DNA of 64,000 nucleotides from Brucella cytisi. GTDB lineage: Bacteria; Pseudomonadota; Alphaproteobacteria; Rhizobiales; Rhizobiaceae. The notes under the pieces were generated by a model. It ran no database searches. It had not been told where the DNA came from and worked only from the letters and a program-made list of their open reading frames with translations. The stretch spans positions 496,001 to 560,000 of the forward strand of contig JAAVLQ010000001.1 in the NCBI GenBank assembly GCA_012103075.1, given 5' to 3'. Both the position numbers and the translations under genes were made by a program. Shown here piece after piece: positions 28,801 through 38,861 of the stretch. Each line of letters begins with the position of its first letter. Positions within the stretch are counted from its first letter, which is position 1.

Positions 28801-29400
28801 TTACATCTTTTCGATGATCTTCTGGTCGCCTTCATGCGCCTTGCCGTTGGCGGCGATAATGGCGGGAACGATGTCCTCCGCCTTGTTGATGACAAGCGGC
28901 TTTACCGGTGTGCGGTGTGCAGGAAACCTTCCGCCGTCATATGCTCCAGAAGCGAGAGCATAGGCTGCCAGAAATTGTTGATGTTAGCGAACACCATCGG
29001 CTTGCGATGCTTGCCGAGCTGCGCCCAGTCATCATTTCCACGATTTCCTCAACCGTGCCAAGCCGCCGGGCAGCGTGACGAACGCATCCGACTTCTGGAA
29101 CATGAGGTGTTTGCGTTCATGCATGTCGCCGACAACGATGAGTTCGGTCAGCTGTTCGGCCTTTTCAAGGCTTGCTTCCTTGTCGAGCAGGAAGGTCGGG
29201 ATGATGCCGGTGACTTCGCCGCCGGCTTCCATCACGCCTTGCGCAACCGCGCCCATGATGCCGCGCGTGCCGCCACCATAAACTAGGCGCAGACCATGTT
29301 CGGCAATGGACCGGCCGAGCGTGACGCCCGCTTCGCGATAGATGGGATTCAGGCCCGTGGACGAGCCGCAATAAACACAGATGGATCGAATCTCAGACAT
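28801..29400 (-). CDS. LOG family (TIGR00730) Rossmann-fold protein, frameshifted
   Basis: Family of cytokinin-riboside-monophosphate phosphoribohydrolases (lysine decarboxylase-like fold). Begins MSEIRSICVYCGSSTGLNP, then RLVYGGGTRGIMGAVAQGV. The LPGGLGTVEE motif appears only after restoring one G near 29058. Further breaks near 29030 and 28908 are needed to read WAQLGKHRKPMVFANINNFWQPMLSLLEHM and KPLVINKAEDIVPAIIAANG. The stop TAA is at 28801-28803. About 200 residues once corrected, as usual for the family. In bacteria the activity is usually AMP phosphoribohydrolase. Confidence 0.85.
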
Positions 29401-29565
29401 GATTTTTTCTTGTGCGCTTTTGACCTTTCAGCGTCAAGCGTCTGCGATTTCATTTTGCAGTGAAGATTGCTACCAGTGAGACGTATACATCAGGTTCGGG
29501 TGGACATTCGCAGTGATTGTTATATCTCAATCCGTATGTACTCCAGATTGAGAAGTGGATTGGAT

Positions 29566-29913
29566 ATGAAGAACTGGGTTGTGTTTCTCGGGCTCACCTT
29601 TGCCGCATCATCCGCATCGGCTGGCGAGATCAACATCAAACTGCCGGACAATACCGAAGTAACGACCAACTCTGTTCTGTATAAATGTGGCGAGAAAAAT
29701 GTCTCGGTAACCTACTACAATGCCGGTGATGTTTCGCTTGCTGAGCTGGAGCTTGACGACGAGACTATCGTCGCTTCCAACGTCATTTCAGGGTCTGGAG
29801 CCAAATATGCCGGTGGCGTCTACATCTGGTGGACCAAGGGCGAAACGGCCGATCTTTATAACCTTATGGAGGATCCGGACCAATCAAAGCCGACAAACTG
29901 TGTAGAACAGTAA
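29566..29913 (+). CDS. MliC/PliC-type periplasmic lysozyme inhibitor
   Basis: 115 residues from ATG 29566. Signal peptide MKNWVVFLGLTFAASSASA; then the MliC core: VLYKCGEKNVSVTYYNAGD, IVASNVISGSGAKYAGGVYIWWTKGETADLY, and a C-terminal Cys (KPTNCVEQ) that should pair with the first Cys. The SGSGAKY and YxWWTKG segments match the parts of MliC/PliC that enter the c-type lysozyme active site. There is no lipobox, so the soluble periplasmic form (PliC) is more likely. The upstream open frame adds 33 residues, but the signal peptide at 29566 decides the start. Confidence 0.82.
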   Translation: MKNWVVFLGLTFAASSASAGEINIKLPDNTEVTTNSVLYKCGEKNVSVTYYNAGDVSLAELELDDETIVASNVISGSGAKYAGGVYIWWTKGETADLYNLMEDPDQSKPTNCVEQ

Positions 29914-30027
29914 CCTAGCTAATAAAATGCCTCGTACCTTTTGCTGTTTCGGTGCAGATTCCTTGTAGGGGCAAGCCAAAAGCTATAAACCCGCTATTAT
30001 AGTCTCTGGCGTGGATTTCGAAACGAA

Positions 30028-31306
30028 ATGCAAAAGAACAGTTTAGGATTGCTCGGTATCGGGCTCGTCGCAATCGTCGCCGGGCTCGGCCTCTATTGGA
30101 ATGCGACACGATCCCGCGTTGAGGCGCCGCAACCTAATGCCACTGCGCCAGCTTCGAGCAATGCGCCAGCGCAGCCAGAAACAACACCATCCGAGACGAA
30201 GAGGCCAGACGCTGCCGGGCCTGCTGGTGACGCTTCAGCAAACGATGCGAGCCCGCAAGGCGCGCAATCCGAAGAGCCTGCCAAGCAGGCTGATGCCACT
30301 CCCGCAGAGCAGGCAGACAACACACCGGTTTTCGATCTTCTTCGCGTCGAGCCTGACGGTTCGGTCGTGATCGCGGGCAAGGCGCTCCCCAATGCTGATG
30401 TTGAGGTTGTCGCAGGTGCCACTGTTGTCGGCAATGCCAAGGCCGGAGCCAATGGCGATTTTGCCATTGTTCTGGATAATCCTTTGAAGGCGGGTGACCA
30501 TCAGTTGGTCTTGCGTTCAACTGGAACGGATAACAACGTTGCCACCTCTGCCCAGACCGCCATCGTGTCGGTGCCTGAAACCAAGTCCGGGCAAGTGCTG
30601 GCGTTGGTTGAGGAGCCGGGGCAGGCGAGCCGCCTGATTACCAAGCCGGAAACAGCAAAGAAGCTGCAGGACAATGCGGAAGCTACCCCTGAAGCAGCAG
30701 ACAAGCCAGCGGCCAAGCCTGCTCAGGATTCGCCGATTGCCATCGAGGCTGTCGAGATTGAAGGCCGGGCTGTTTTCGTGGCGGGTAAAGCCAAGGGCGG
30801 CAATCGCGTGATTGTCCACGCCAACGATACATTGCTTGGCGCAAGCCTCATTTCGCCTGAAGGCCGTTTCCTTGTGCAGAGCAAACAACCGCTCAGCGTT
30901 GGTGATTACATCATTCGCGCCGACCTGCTCGACAATGCCAATCAGGTTCTGGCCACAGCCCGCGTCCCGTTCCGTCGGGAAGCTGGCGAGAATATTTCGG
31001 CTGTTGCTTCCGACACGGACGGTCAGGCGGCGGCTGCATCGGAAGCGATTGGTGATGAGGCCGCTTCGTCCGCAGCCCCGCTGCAGAAAGTCGACGGCTC
31101 TGTCATCATTCGGCGTGGGGATAATCTCTGGACGATATCCAAGCGCGCCTATGGTAAGGGGACGCGATATACGACGATCTACCTCGCCAATCGCGACCAG
31201 ATCCGCAATCCAGATCTAATCTGGCCGGGGCAAGTATTTAATATGCCGAAGGCACCTTTTGGGCGATGGGGAGGCCAAGCGCCAGTTGAAAGATAGCGCT
31301 AACTGA
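30028..31306 (+). CDS. LysM peptidoglycan-binding protein with Ig-like segments
   Basis: N-terminal anchor helix LGIGLVAIVAGLGLYWNATR (residues about 8-27), a long Ala/Pro/Gln linker, two beta-rich repeats of Ig/bacterial type (GSVVIAGKALPNADVEVVAGATVVG... and EGRAVFVAGKAKGGNRVIVHAN...), and a C-terminal LysM (VIIRRGDNLWTISKRAYGKGTRYTTIYLANRDQIRNPDLIWPGQVFNMP). It is likely a membrane-tethered envelope protein that touches peptidoglycan. As read, the frame ends at 31296; a +1 shift near 31255 gives DGEAKRQLKDSAN and a stop at 31304-31306, which I think is the native end. Confidence 0.85.
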
Positions 31307-31442
31307 CGACGAGTTCACGGAATTGCGCGGCTCTCAACGCAGGGGGCGCATTTCAACAATGAGCGTCACTCATGATAGTGTGTTTCCGGTTTGGCGCTAT
31401 TTTCTGGAATGAACGTCTCCAAATCTTGAACTTTATAGTATA

Positions 31443-31465
31443 ATCGTATATCGTCGATATACGAT
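31443..31465. promoter_or_regulatory. 23-bp palindromic operator overlapping the ArsR start codon
   Basis: ATCGTATATCG (31443-31453), a central T, then the exact reverse complement CGATATACGAT (31455-31465). Its right arm includes the ATG of the repressor, and its left arm overlaps a TATAAT box at 31439-31444. This is the classic layout for autorepression by an ArsR/SmtB-type dimer. Confidence 0.8.
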
Positions 31466-31808
31466 GAAGATAGTGCTGGACAAAAACTCGACCGAAACTG
31501 TCGCCGATCTGGCGCAGCTTGGCATTGACGATGAAGCGGCAGCGCGCATTTGCGCCGCGCTGGGCCATCCTGTTCGCATCCGAATTATCCGCCAGTTGAT
31601 GATGGAGGACGCCTGCTGCTGCAAGGATATTGTCGGCAAGCTCGACCTTGCTCAATCGACGGTTTCCCAACACCTCAAGGTCCTCGTGCAGGCCGGTCTT
31701 ATCGATTATCGGCCCGAACGTCAGTCCTCGCGTTACAGCGTCAACTGGCAGCAACTAAACGCTGTTCGCACGCATTTTGCTTCCTTTAAGAGCAGATGCT
31801 GCGGCTAG
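31464..31808 (+). CDS. ArsR family metalloregulator with a Cys triplet
   Basis: 114 residues, intact. Winged-helix ArsR domain: RICAALGHPVRIRIIRQLMMEDACCCKDIVGKLDLAQSTVSQHLKVLVQAGLIDYRPERQSSRYSVN. Three adjacent cysteines (residues 51-53) and a C-terminal CC pair (112-113) are candidate soft-metal or metalloid ligands. A further Cys is at residue 30. It is probably autoregulated through the palindrome across its start. The next gene downstream is an Atm1/HMT1-type ABC exporter, a logical target or partner, although a repeat element separates them. Confidence 0.88.
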   Translation: MKIVLDKNSTETVADLAQLGIDDEAAARICAALGHPVRIRIIRQLMMEDACCCKDIVGKLDLAQSTVSQHLKVLVQAGLIDYRPERQSSRYSVNWQQLNAVRTHFASFKSRCCG

Positions 31809-31810
31809 AG

Positions 31811-31912
31811 TATGTCTCCCGAAAGTGGGAACCGGTTTCGGGATAAAGACATACGTAAAACAAACGGATAGAGCATCCCGAAAAGCCCCAAGTGGATTTC
31901 GGAAGAGATGCG
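31811..31912. repeat. Intergenic repeat, family B (copy 2)
   Basis: ATGTCTCCCGAAAGTGGGAA ... GGTTTCGGGAT...AAGACAT forms nested inverted pairs, followed by a GAGCATCCCGAAAA ... TTTCGG ... GATGC hairpin similar to family A cores. It lies in the arsR-ABC transporter gap. Confidence 0.7.
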
Positions 31913-31992
31913 TCAATACAAATAGATAGAGCGATGACGGAGTTTCATCTCATACGAAATCGCTTGAGCCCACCGACTTGAAAGAACGCACC

Positions 31993-33877
31993 ATGAGTTC
32001 CCCAAAACGGTTTCCGCCGACTCCGGCGAGACGTTCAAGACACTGCGAAATCTCTGGCCCTATATGTGGCCGTCCGACAGGCCCGATCTGCGCATGCGCG
32101 TTGTGTGGGCCACGTTCTATCTGGTGATTTCCAAGATCGTGCTCATCCTCGTGCCCTATTTCTTCAAATGGGTGACGAATGCCTTGACCGGTCAATTGAA
32201 CCCGCCGGATTATATTCCACTGTTTCTGGTTGGCGCAGTGATGCTTGTGCTGGCTTATAACGGCGCCAAGATCGTACAGGCTGGCCTCAATCAGCTTCGC
32301 GACGCATTGTTTGCAAGTGTCGGGCAATATGCAGTACGCCAGCTGGCTTACCGAACTTTCGTGCACATGCACCAGCTTTCACTCAGGTTCCATCTTGAAC
32401 GGCGAACGGGTGGGCTTTCGCGGGTTATCGAACGTGGGACTAAGGGCATCGAAACGATTGTCCGTTTCACGATCCTCAACACGCTGCCCACCATTCTTGA
32501 ATTTGCGCTGACGGCGGTGATTTTCGCATTCGCCTATGGCATTTCCTATCTGCTCGTGGTCGCGGCAACGGTCTGGCTCTACACGGGTTTACAATCAAGG
32601 CGAGCGACTGGCGTATCAACATTCGTCGCGAAATGAACGACTCCGATACGGATGCCAACACTAAGGCAATCGACTCGTTGCTCAATTTCGAAACTGTCAA
32701 ATATTTCGGCAACGAGAACATGGAAGCCAAGCGCTTCGATGCCTCGATGGCACGTTATGAAAAAGCGGCTACCCAGACACGGACGTCACTTGGTTGGCTG
32801 AACTTCGGTCAGGCCGTCATCTTCGGTGTCGGCATGGCGGTGGTCATGGTCATGTCAGCGCTTGAAGTCCGGGCCGGGACACAATCCATCGGCGATTTCG
32901 TTTTCATTAATGCCATGCTTATGCAGCTGTCCATCCCGCTCAATTTCATCGGTTTCATCTATCGCGAAATCCGTCAGGGTTTGACCGATATTGAGCAGAT
33001 GTTCGATCTCCTCGATGTGAAGCAGGAAGTCGTCGACAAGCCCAACGCACCAGCATTGGGAATCGATCACGGCGCAATTCGTTTCGATGATGTGCATTTC
33101 GCCTATGATGCGAACCGCCCGATTCTAAAGGGCATAAGTTTTGAAGTGCCGGCGGGAAAGACGGTGGCGATTGTCGGGCCGTCGGGTGCGGGTAAATCCA
33201 CGATCTCACGACTGCTGTTTCGCTTCTATGATGTCCAGTCCGGATCGGTTTCCATCGACGGGCAGGACGTTCGCGATGTCACGCAGGAAAGCCTGCGCAA
33301 GGTTATCGGCATGGTGCCGCAGGACACGGTCCTGTTCAACGACACGATCGCTTACAACATTCGTTATGGCCGTCCTGACGCCACGAACGAAGAAGTGGAA
33401 AAGGCGGCTGAACTGGCGCAGATTTCCGGCTTCATCAAGCATCTGCCGGAAGGTTACCGGGCCATGGTTGGCGAACGTGGCCTCAAACTTTCGGGCGGTG
33501 AGAAACAACGTGTAGCCATTGCCCGCACGATCCTGAAGGCACCGCCGATCCTGATACTTGATGAGGCAACCTCCGCGCTTGATACAGCCACCGAGCAGGA
33601 AATCCAGTCTGCGCTCGATATCGTCAGCCGGGGCCGAACTACGCTTGTCATCGCGCATCGACTGTCGACCGTGATCGGTGCCGATGAGATCATCGTCTTG
33701 AAAGATGGTCTGATTGCCGAACGGGGCACCCACCGCGTGCTTCTCAAGCATAAGGGACTTTATGCGTCCATGTGGGCTCGTCAGCGCGAGGCGGATGAGG
33801 CGGAAGAGCGTCTGCGTCAGGTTCGCGAAAGTGACGAATTGGGTATCGTCAAACGTGGAGTTCCGGCGGCGGAGTAG
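31993..33877 (+). CDS. Atm1/ABCB7-type ABC exporter (fused permease-ATPase), two frameshifts
   Basis: Half-transporter of about 628 residues. After fixing a missing C near 32000 the N-terminus reads SADSGETFKTLRNLWPYMWPSDRPDLR and six membrane helices follow. A missing C near 32587 splits TVWLYTRFTIKASDWR. The ATPase has Walker [22 protein letters not shown]-loop MVPQDTVLFNDTIAYNIRYGRPDA, signature KLSGGEKQRVAIARTIL, and Walker B ILILDEATSALD. FETVKYFGNE, a hallmark of the mitochondrial Atm1/ABCB7 and HMT1 group, is present. Such exporters move glutathione-persulfide or metal-glutathione species; the adjacent ArsR supports a metal-linked role, which is inference. Confidence 0.9.
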
Positions 33878-34004
33878 GCAGTTTATCGGCGGTCAGTTAT
33901 ATCAGGGCGCGATCACGTGCCCTGACAGCCGTGAATAATTTGCGAAATGGATTTCGATTCTGAACAGGATGAGGTAAATAACGGCCAAACTCAAAGGAAG
34001 AGCG

Positions 34005-34701
34005 ATGAGCCTTACTGACACCATCCGCAATACTTTCGTGCCGATCCATCGGGAAGGTTATCCGTTTATCGCGGGCTTTTTCGTGGTTTCCCTTATTCTT
34101 GGCTGGCTTTGGGACCCGTTGTTCTGGATCGGCATGGTACTGACCGTCTGGTGCATCTACTTCTATCGTGATCCGGAGCGCGTGACCCCGATGGACGATG
34201 ATCTGGTCATCAGCCCCGCTGATGGCAAGGTTTCCTTCGTCGGTCCGGCTGTGCCACCAGCCGAGCTGGATTTTGGCGCTGAGCCGCGTATGCGTGTGTC
34301 GGTTTTCATGAATGTGTTCTCGGTTCACATCAACCGCTCTCCGGTTCGTGGAAAAATCGAAAGGGTCGTGCATCGTCGGCAAGTTCCTCAACGCGGAACT
34401 GGACAAGGCGAGCACGGAGAACGAACGTAATAGTGTTCTGATCGAAAGTCCTCATGGCAAGATCGGCGTCGTCCAGATAGCCGGTCTGGTCGCGCGGCGC
34501 ATCGTCTGCTGGTCCAACGAGGATGATGACTTGTCCGTGGGCGAACGGTTTGGCCTGATCCGTTTCGGATCGCGCGTCGATGTCTATCTTCCGGCCGATG
34601 CGACCGTTCGTGTTGCAGTTGGCCAGACTGCAGTCGCCGGTGAAACCGTTCTGGCCGATTACGGCAGCGTGCGCGGCGAACCTGTGGTGCGGATCGGCTG
34701 A
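34005..34701 (+). CDS. psd: Phosphatidylserine decarboxylase (short, archaeal-like type)
   Basis: Makes phosphatidylethanolamine from phosphatidylserine. [28 protein letters not shown] and [19 protein letters not shown] are the PSD core. The self-cleavage site is GS in [13 protein letters not shown], where the serine becomes the pyruvoyl group. The N-terminal hydrophobic segment [26 protein letters not shown] anchors it in the inner membrane. One indel near 34367 (after VVH) divides the frame. About 232 residues. It is followed after 4 bases by pssA, which makes the substrate. Confidence 0.92.
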
Positions 34702-34705
34702 GCCG

Positions 34706-35555
34706 ATGGAGACGCCTTTTCCGCCTTTCGAGCCAAATGGCCATGTCGATTCATCGCGCGGCCCCAAGCTGTCGCAGATACCGCTGCGTATCGTCATTCC
34801 AAATGTTATAACGGTTCTCGCCATCTGTGCGGGCCTTACAGGCATTCGCCCGGCTTTCGAAAACCGCTTCGAGCTTGCCGTTGTGATGGTCCTCGTCGCA
34901 GCCTTTCTCGATGGTATCGATGGGCGCGTTGCTCGCATGATGAAGGGATCGTCGAAGTTCGGCGCGCAGATGGATTCGCTCGCCGATATCGTCAATTTCG
35001 GTGTGGCGCCCGCTCTGGTGCTCTATGCCTTCATGCTCGATCAAGCACGCTCGTTCGGTTGGATTGCGGCACTCCTCTATGCCATTGCCTGCTGCCTGCG
35101 GTTGGCACGTTTCAATGTCATGCTGGAAGATCCGAACCGTCCAGCGTGGCAAAGCAACTATTTTATCGGCGTGCCTGCACCAGCAGGCGCCATGCTTGTC
35201 CTTTTGCCGGTTTATCTCGGTTTTCTCGGTTTGACCCCAACGCGAGGGCTCGCGTTCGGCGTAGCGATCTATACCGTAGCAATCGCGTTTCTGCTCGTAA
35301 GCCGCCTCCCGGTCTATAACGGCAAGTCCGCTGGAAGCCTTGTCCGGCGCGATATAGTCATGCCGCTCATCCTGTTCGTGGTTGTTTATGTCGCGTTCCT
35401 GATGAGCTTCACGGCAGACATTGAGCCTTACCGCACTTGCCTATCTCGCATTTCTTCCGTTCAGCTTGGCTGCTTGGAACAAGCGCGAAGCCGCCGACCG
35501 AAAGGCCGAGGAAGAAGCCGGCACCGAAGGAGAGGCGCCGTCAGGGGAAAACTGA
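34706..35555 (+). CDS. pssA: CDP-diacylglycerol--serine O-phosphatidyltransferase
   Basis: CDP-alcohol phosphatidyltransferase signature D-G-x2-A-R-x8-G-x3-D-x3-D is seen as DGIDGRVARMMKGSSKFGAQMDSLAD. Several membrane helices (AVVMVLVAAFL, GAMLVLLPVYLGFLG, IVMPLILFVVVYVAFLM). It makes phosphatidylserine, substrate of Psd encoded just upstream. ATG 34706 gives METPFPPFEPNGHVDSS. One base is lost near 35423; the corrected tail is LTALAYLAFLPFSLAAWNKREAADRKAEEEAG with the stop at 35553-35555. That stop overlaps the 3' end of the convergent AAA gene by about 15 bases. Confidence 0.91.
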
Positions 35556-36097
35556 TGGCAATTCCTGCTTGATGAAACCAACGCGCTCCTCGACCGATGA
35601 TTTTGGCAGGAGCGCGATTTCATATCCAAGTCGTCTGTAGGTTTTATCCATCGCCTCGAATGTGCGTACGGCTTCCTCGAAATCCTGCTTGCGTTCAGCA
35701 TCCTGACCGAAGATTTCCGCCCATGGCGGCGCGAGGAAAACCGTTCTGTTATATCTGGTTTGTAGAGCGGCCTCTTCCATATGCTGCGGAACTGAGAGGT
35801 TACACAGCATCAGATAGCCAATCACATCCGGCACACCGCGGTCGAAGACGACTGTCCCGTGCTGTTGTTCTGCCATCGCGTGCGAGCGCATTTCCCATGA
35901 AAGCATCAACTCCGCAAAAAGCATGCGGTCGCTCGGGCAAAAAGCATTGCCGCCGATGGCGACCTGATCCTGAATGATGGCACGTCCAGCCTCCACTGTG
36001 CGGGAAACCCCTGCCTTTCGAGTGCATCGATCAGTGTGCTTTTGCCTGATCCGGGCCCACCGCTGATAATGATGAAATGCTGATAATCTTTGGTCAT
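35541..36097 (-). CDS. AAA_28-type ATPase/kinase-like protein
   Basis: Walker A is IIISGGPGSGKSTLIDALERQGF near residue 9. After a missing C near 36004 the frame continues TVEAGRAIIQDQVAIGGNAFCPSDRMLFAELMLSWEM. VVFDRGVPDVIGYL is the Walker B-like segment, and ALQTRYNRTVFLAPPWAEIFGQDAERKQDFEEAVRTFEAM follows. The layout matches the AAA_28 (NadR/Ttd14-like) P-loop family; the substrate is unknown. ATG 36097 has GGAGG seven bases upstream, which decides the start. Its 3' end overlaps pssA. Confidence 0.8.
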
Positions 36098-36237
36098 AAG
36101 TCCTCCAATAGAAAAGCGAACGCGCGTCAAATCAGTCGGCGCGCGATGAAGAGGTTTGGGAGTGGGAGAAAAGCCCGCGGAAAAAAAAGAGCCGTCAGGT
36201 GGCTAGGCGGGAAACATGAATAAGTAAATACATAGAA

Positions 36238-36263
36238 CCGGCCTTGCATATTGGCAAGGCCGG
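36238..36263 (-). terminator. Terminator downstream of the SDR gene
   Basis: 10-bp perfect stem CCGGCCTTGC (36238-36247) with GCAAGGCCGG (36254-36263). It follows the SDR stop on the minus strand and is followed there by a weak T-rich stretch. Confidence 0.65.
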
Positions 36264-36273
36264 AGGACGGAAA

Positions 36274-37014
36274 TCAGCTCGGCAGATGATAGTCGAGGAA
36301 GCGATTCTGACGAACGTCGAAAAGCTTACCGCTAACTTCTAGGTTCGGATCGGCGAGCTTGACGATCTTTTCGGCAACCGACTGCGGTGTTGGCAGCGTC
36401 TCCGGATCTTCGCCCGGCATGGCCTGCGCACGCATTGCCGTGCGTGTGGCGCCCGGATTGACCGAGTTGATCTTGAGCTTCATCTGCTTTGTTTCTTCTG
36501 CCCAACTGCGTGCCATGACTTCGACAGCAGCTTTCGAGGCAGCGTAGGGCGCCCAGAAAGCCCGGCAGGTATGCGCTACGCCGGAAGAGAGGAGAATGGC
36601 ACGGCCAGCATCAGAAGCACGCAGCAGCGGATCAGTAGACCGGATGAGGCGCCACACGCTGGTGACATTAACGTTCATGACTTTCTCGAAAGTCTTGGCC
36701 TCGACATGGCCGATCGGTGAGATCGTGCCAAGAACGCCAGCATTGGCAACCATGATATCGAGCTTACCCCAACGCTCATGAATGGAGCCGCCGAGGCGAT
36801 CAATCGCTTCCATGTCGGTAATATCGAGAGGCACCAGCGTCGCATTGCCACCGAGCTTGCGGATATCATCGTCCAGCTCTTCAAGGCCGCCGACAGTGCG
36901 TGCGACCGCGACTACATGTGCGCCGCGTTTTGCCAGTTCAAGTGAAAGAAAATAGCCAATACCGCGCGATGCGCCTGTTACCAGTGCGATGCGGCCCGTA
37001 AGGTCGATGCTCAT
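36274..37014 (-). CDS. SDR family NAD(P)-dependent oxidoreductase
   Basis: 246 residues, intact. Classical SDR: cofactor motif LVTGASRGIGYFLSLEL, NAG motif MVANAGVLG, catalytic Ser in LLSSGVAHT, and YAASKAAV for Tyr and Lys. PGATRT follows the active site. The substrate is not predictable. It lies on the minus strand 72 bases downstream of purF and may be read from the same transcript. Confidence 0.9.
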   Translation of the reverse strand: MSIDLTGRIALVTGASRGIGYFLSLELAKRGAHVVAVARTVGGLEELDDDIRKLGGNATLVPLDITDMEAIDRLGGSIHERWGKLDIMVANAGVLGTISPIGHVEAKTFEKVMNVNVTSVWRLIRSTDPLLRASDAGRAILLSSGVAHTCRAFWAPYAASKAAVEVMARSWAEETKQMKLKINSVNPGATRTAMRAQAMPGEDPETLPTPQSVAEKIVKLADPNLEVSGKLFDVRQNRFLDYHLPS

Positions 37015-37086
37015 CTAGTCCCCATTTGTCATGCAAACACAAGAAACAGGCAGCCTTTTGGGCCACCTGTGTGAAGAATTGTGCGA

Positions 37087-38575
37087 TCAGCCGTTGCTTG
37101 CGAGCAGCGACAGCGTGTGCACATTGCTCTCGCCTTCCTGATCAAGGAGGCGGGTCGGATATTCGCCGGTGAAATAGTGATCGGTGAAAGCCGGCGCGTT
37201 CGGATCACGTGGATTCCCGCCAACGGCCGTGTAGAGCCCGTCAATGGAAAGAAATGCCAGAGAATCCGCACCGATGTAACGACACATGGATTCGGGTTTT
37301 CGTGCTGGTTGGCCAGCAGCTTATCGGCATGGGGGTGTCGATACCGTAGAAATCCGGATGGTAAATCATTGGACTTGCCACGCGGATATGCACTTCCTTT
37401 GCGCCTGCATCGCGGATCATCTGAACAATCTTGACGGAAGTGGTGCCGCGGACGATGGAATCGTCCACCAGCACGACGCGCTTGCCTTCGATCATGGCGC
37501 GATTGGCCGAATGCTTCAGCTTGACGCCCAGCGCACGAATTTGCTGCGTTGGTTCGATGAAGGTACGGCCCACGTAATGATTGCGGATGATGCCGTATTC
37601 GAACGGGATGCCGCTGGCCTGAGCAAAACCGAGAGCGGCCGGTGTGCCGCCATCAGGGACCGGCACGACAACATCAGCTTCAATGCCGGCTTCCTTGGCA
37701 AGCTCCATGCCCATCTTCTTGCGCGCGACATAGACGCTGCGACCGCCGACGACGGAGTCGGGACGGGCAAAATAGACATACTCGAACAGGCAGAGCCGTT
37801 CCGGCTGTGGATTTTCAGCCTTGATGGAATCGACGGTGATGGAGCCGTCCTTCTGAATCTCGCAAATGACCACTTCGCCATTTTCGACGTCGCGAACATA
37901 TTTCGCGCCGATAATATCGAGCGCACAGGTTTCCGAACAGAAGATAGGTTTACCGTCGAGTTCGCCCATGACAAGCGGACGGATACCGATTGCGTCACGC
38001 GCGGCAATTAGCTTGGTGCGGGTCAGCGCCAGCATGGCGTAGCCGCCTTCGACCTGACGAATGGCATCGACGAAACGGTCGGACGAGGATGCATGTCGCG
38101 AACGGGCGATCATATGTAGTACGACTTCCGTATCGGATGTCGCTTGAAAGATTGCGCCGGAAGCAATCAGCTGCTTGCGCAGCGTGATGCCGTTGGTGAA
38201 GTTGCCATTGTGGGCAATGGCGATGCCGCCGACTTCCAGTTCCGCGAACAATGGCTGCACATTGCGCAGGATCGTCTCGCCGGTGGTGGAGTAGCGCACA
38301 TGGCCGATCGAGCGATCACCGGGCAGGCGGTTCAGCGTCGCGGCATCGGTAAAATGGTCGCCGACAAGGCCCATATGGCGTTCGGAATGAAAACGGCGAT
38401 TGTGATAGGAAACGATACCGGCTGCTTCCTGCCCGCGATGCTGAAGGGCATGCAGGCCCAATGCGGTCAGTGCGGCTGCGTCTTCATGGCCAAGAATGCC
38501 AAATACGCCGCACTCTTCATGCAGGGTGTCTTCATCCAGCATAAAGGAGGCATTTTCAGAAGAATGGCTGGTCAT
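37087..38575 (-). CDS. purF: Amidophosphoribosyltransferase
   Basis: First committed step of purine synthesis: PRPP plus glutamine to phosphoribosylamine. The N-terminal glutaminase nucleophile is the Cys of HEECGVFGILGHEDAA, preceded by a short propeptide from ATG 38575 (MTSHSSENASFMLDEDTL). The PRPP-binding loop is VVLVDDSIVRGTTSVKIVQMIRDAGA. Missing bases near 37330 and 37293 separate the C-terminal part (ESMCRYIGADSLAFLSIDGLYTAVGGN...). About 496 residues when joined. It lies downstream of cvpA on the same strand, across a terminator and a 236-base gap. Confidence 0.94.
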
Positions 38576-38813
38576 TGCCGCAAGGCCTTTCGATTGCAGA
38601 GGCAACTAAAGCGCCTCTCTATCACAAGATGGCTTTTTGTTAAAAGCGAAGAGTTCACCGCTACGTCGATATAGTCTCATGAACATTAGTATCGCACGAT
38701 GTCCACGAATAATCTCGCAAATTCCCGCCTGAAATATGATCGCGGAACCGAAATGACAATGTCTGACGGTCAAGTGGGCTATATTACCTTATTCGTTTTT
38801 CGCTTCCGGAATT

Positions 38814-38842
38814 GAAAAAGCCGCCAGCGAGGCTGACGGCTT
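38814..38842 (-). terminator. Terminator between cvpA and purF
   Basis: On the minus strand AAGCCGTCAGC pairs with GCTGGCGGCTT (11 bp, one G-U) and runs into a T tract. Confidence 0.8.
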
Positions 38843-38861
38843 CTCGATTTCTCGGAACCCC

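Noticed and set aside
32066..32511. Extra short open frames within the Atm1-like exporter
   Set aside because: Out-of-frame readings of the membrane domain created by the indels.
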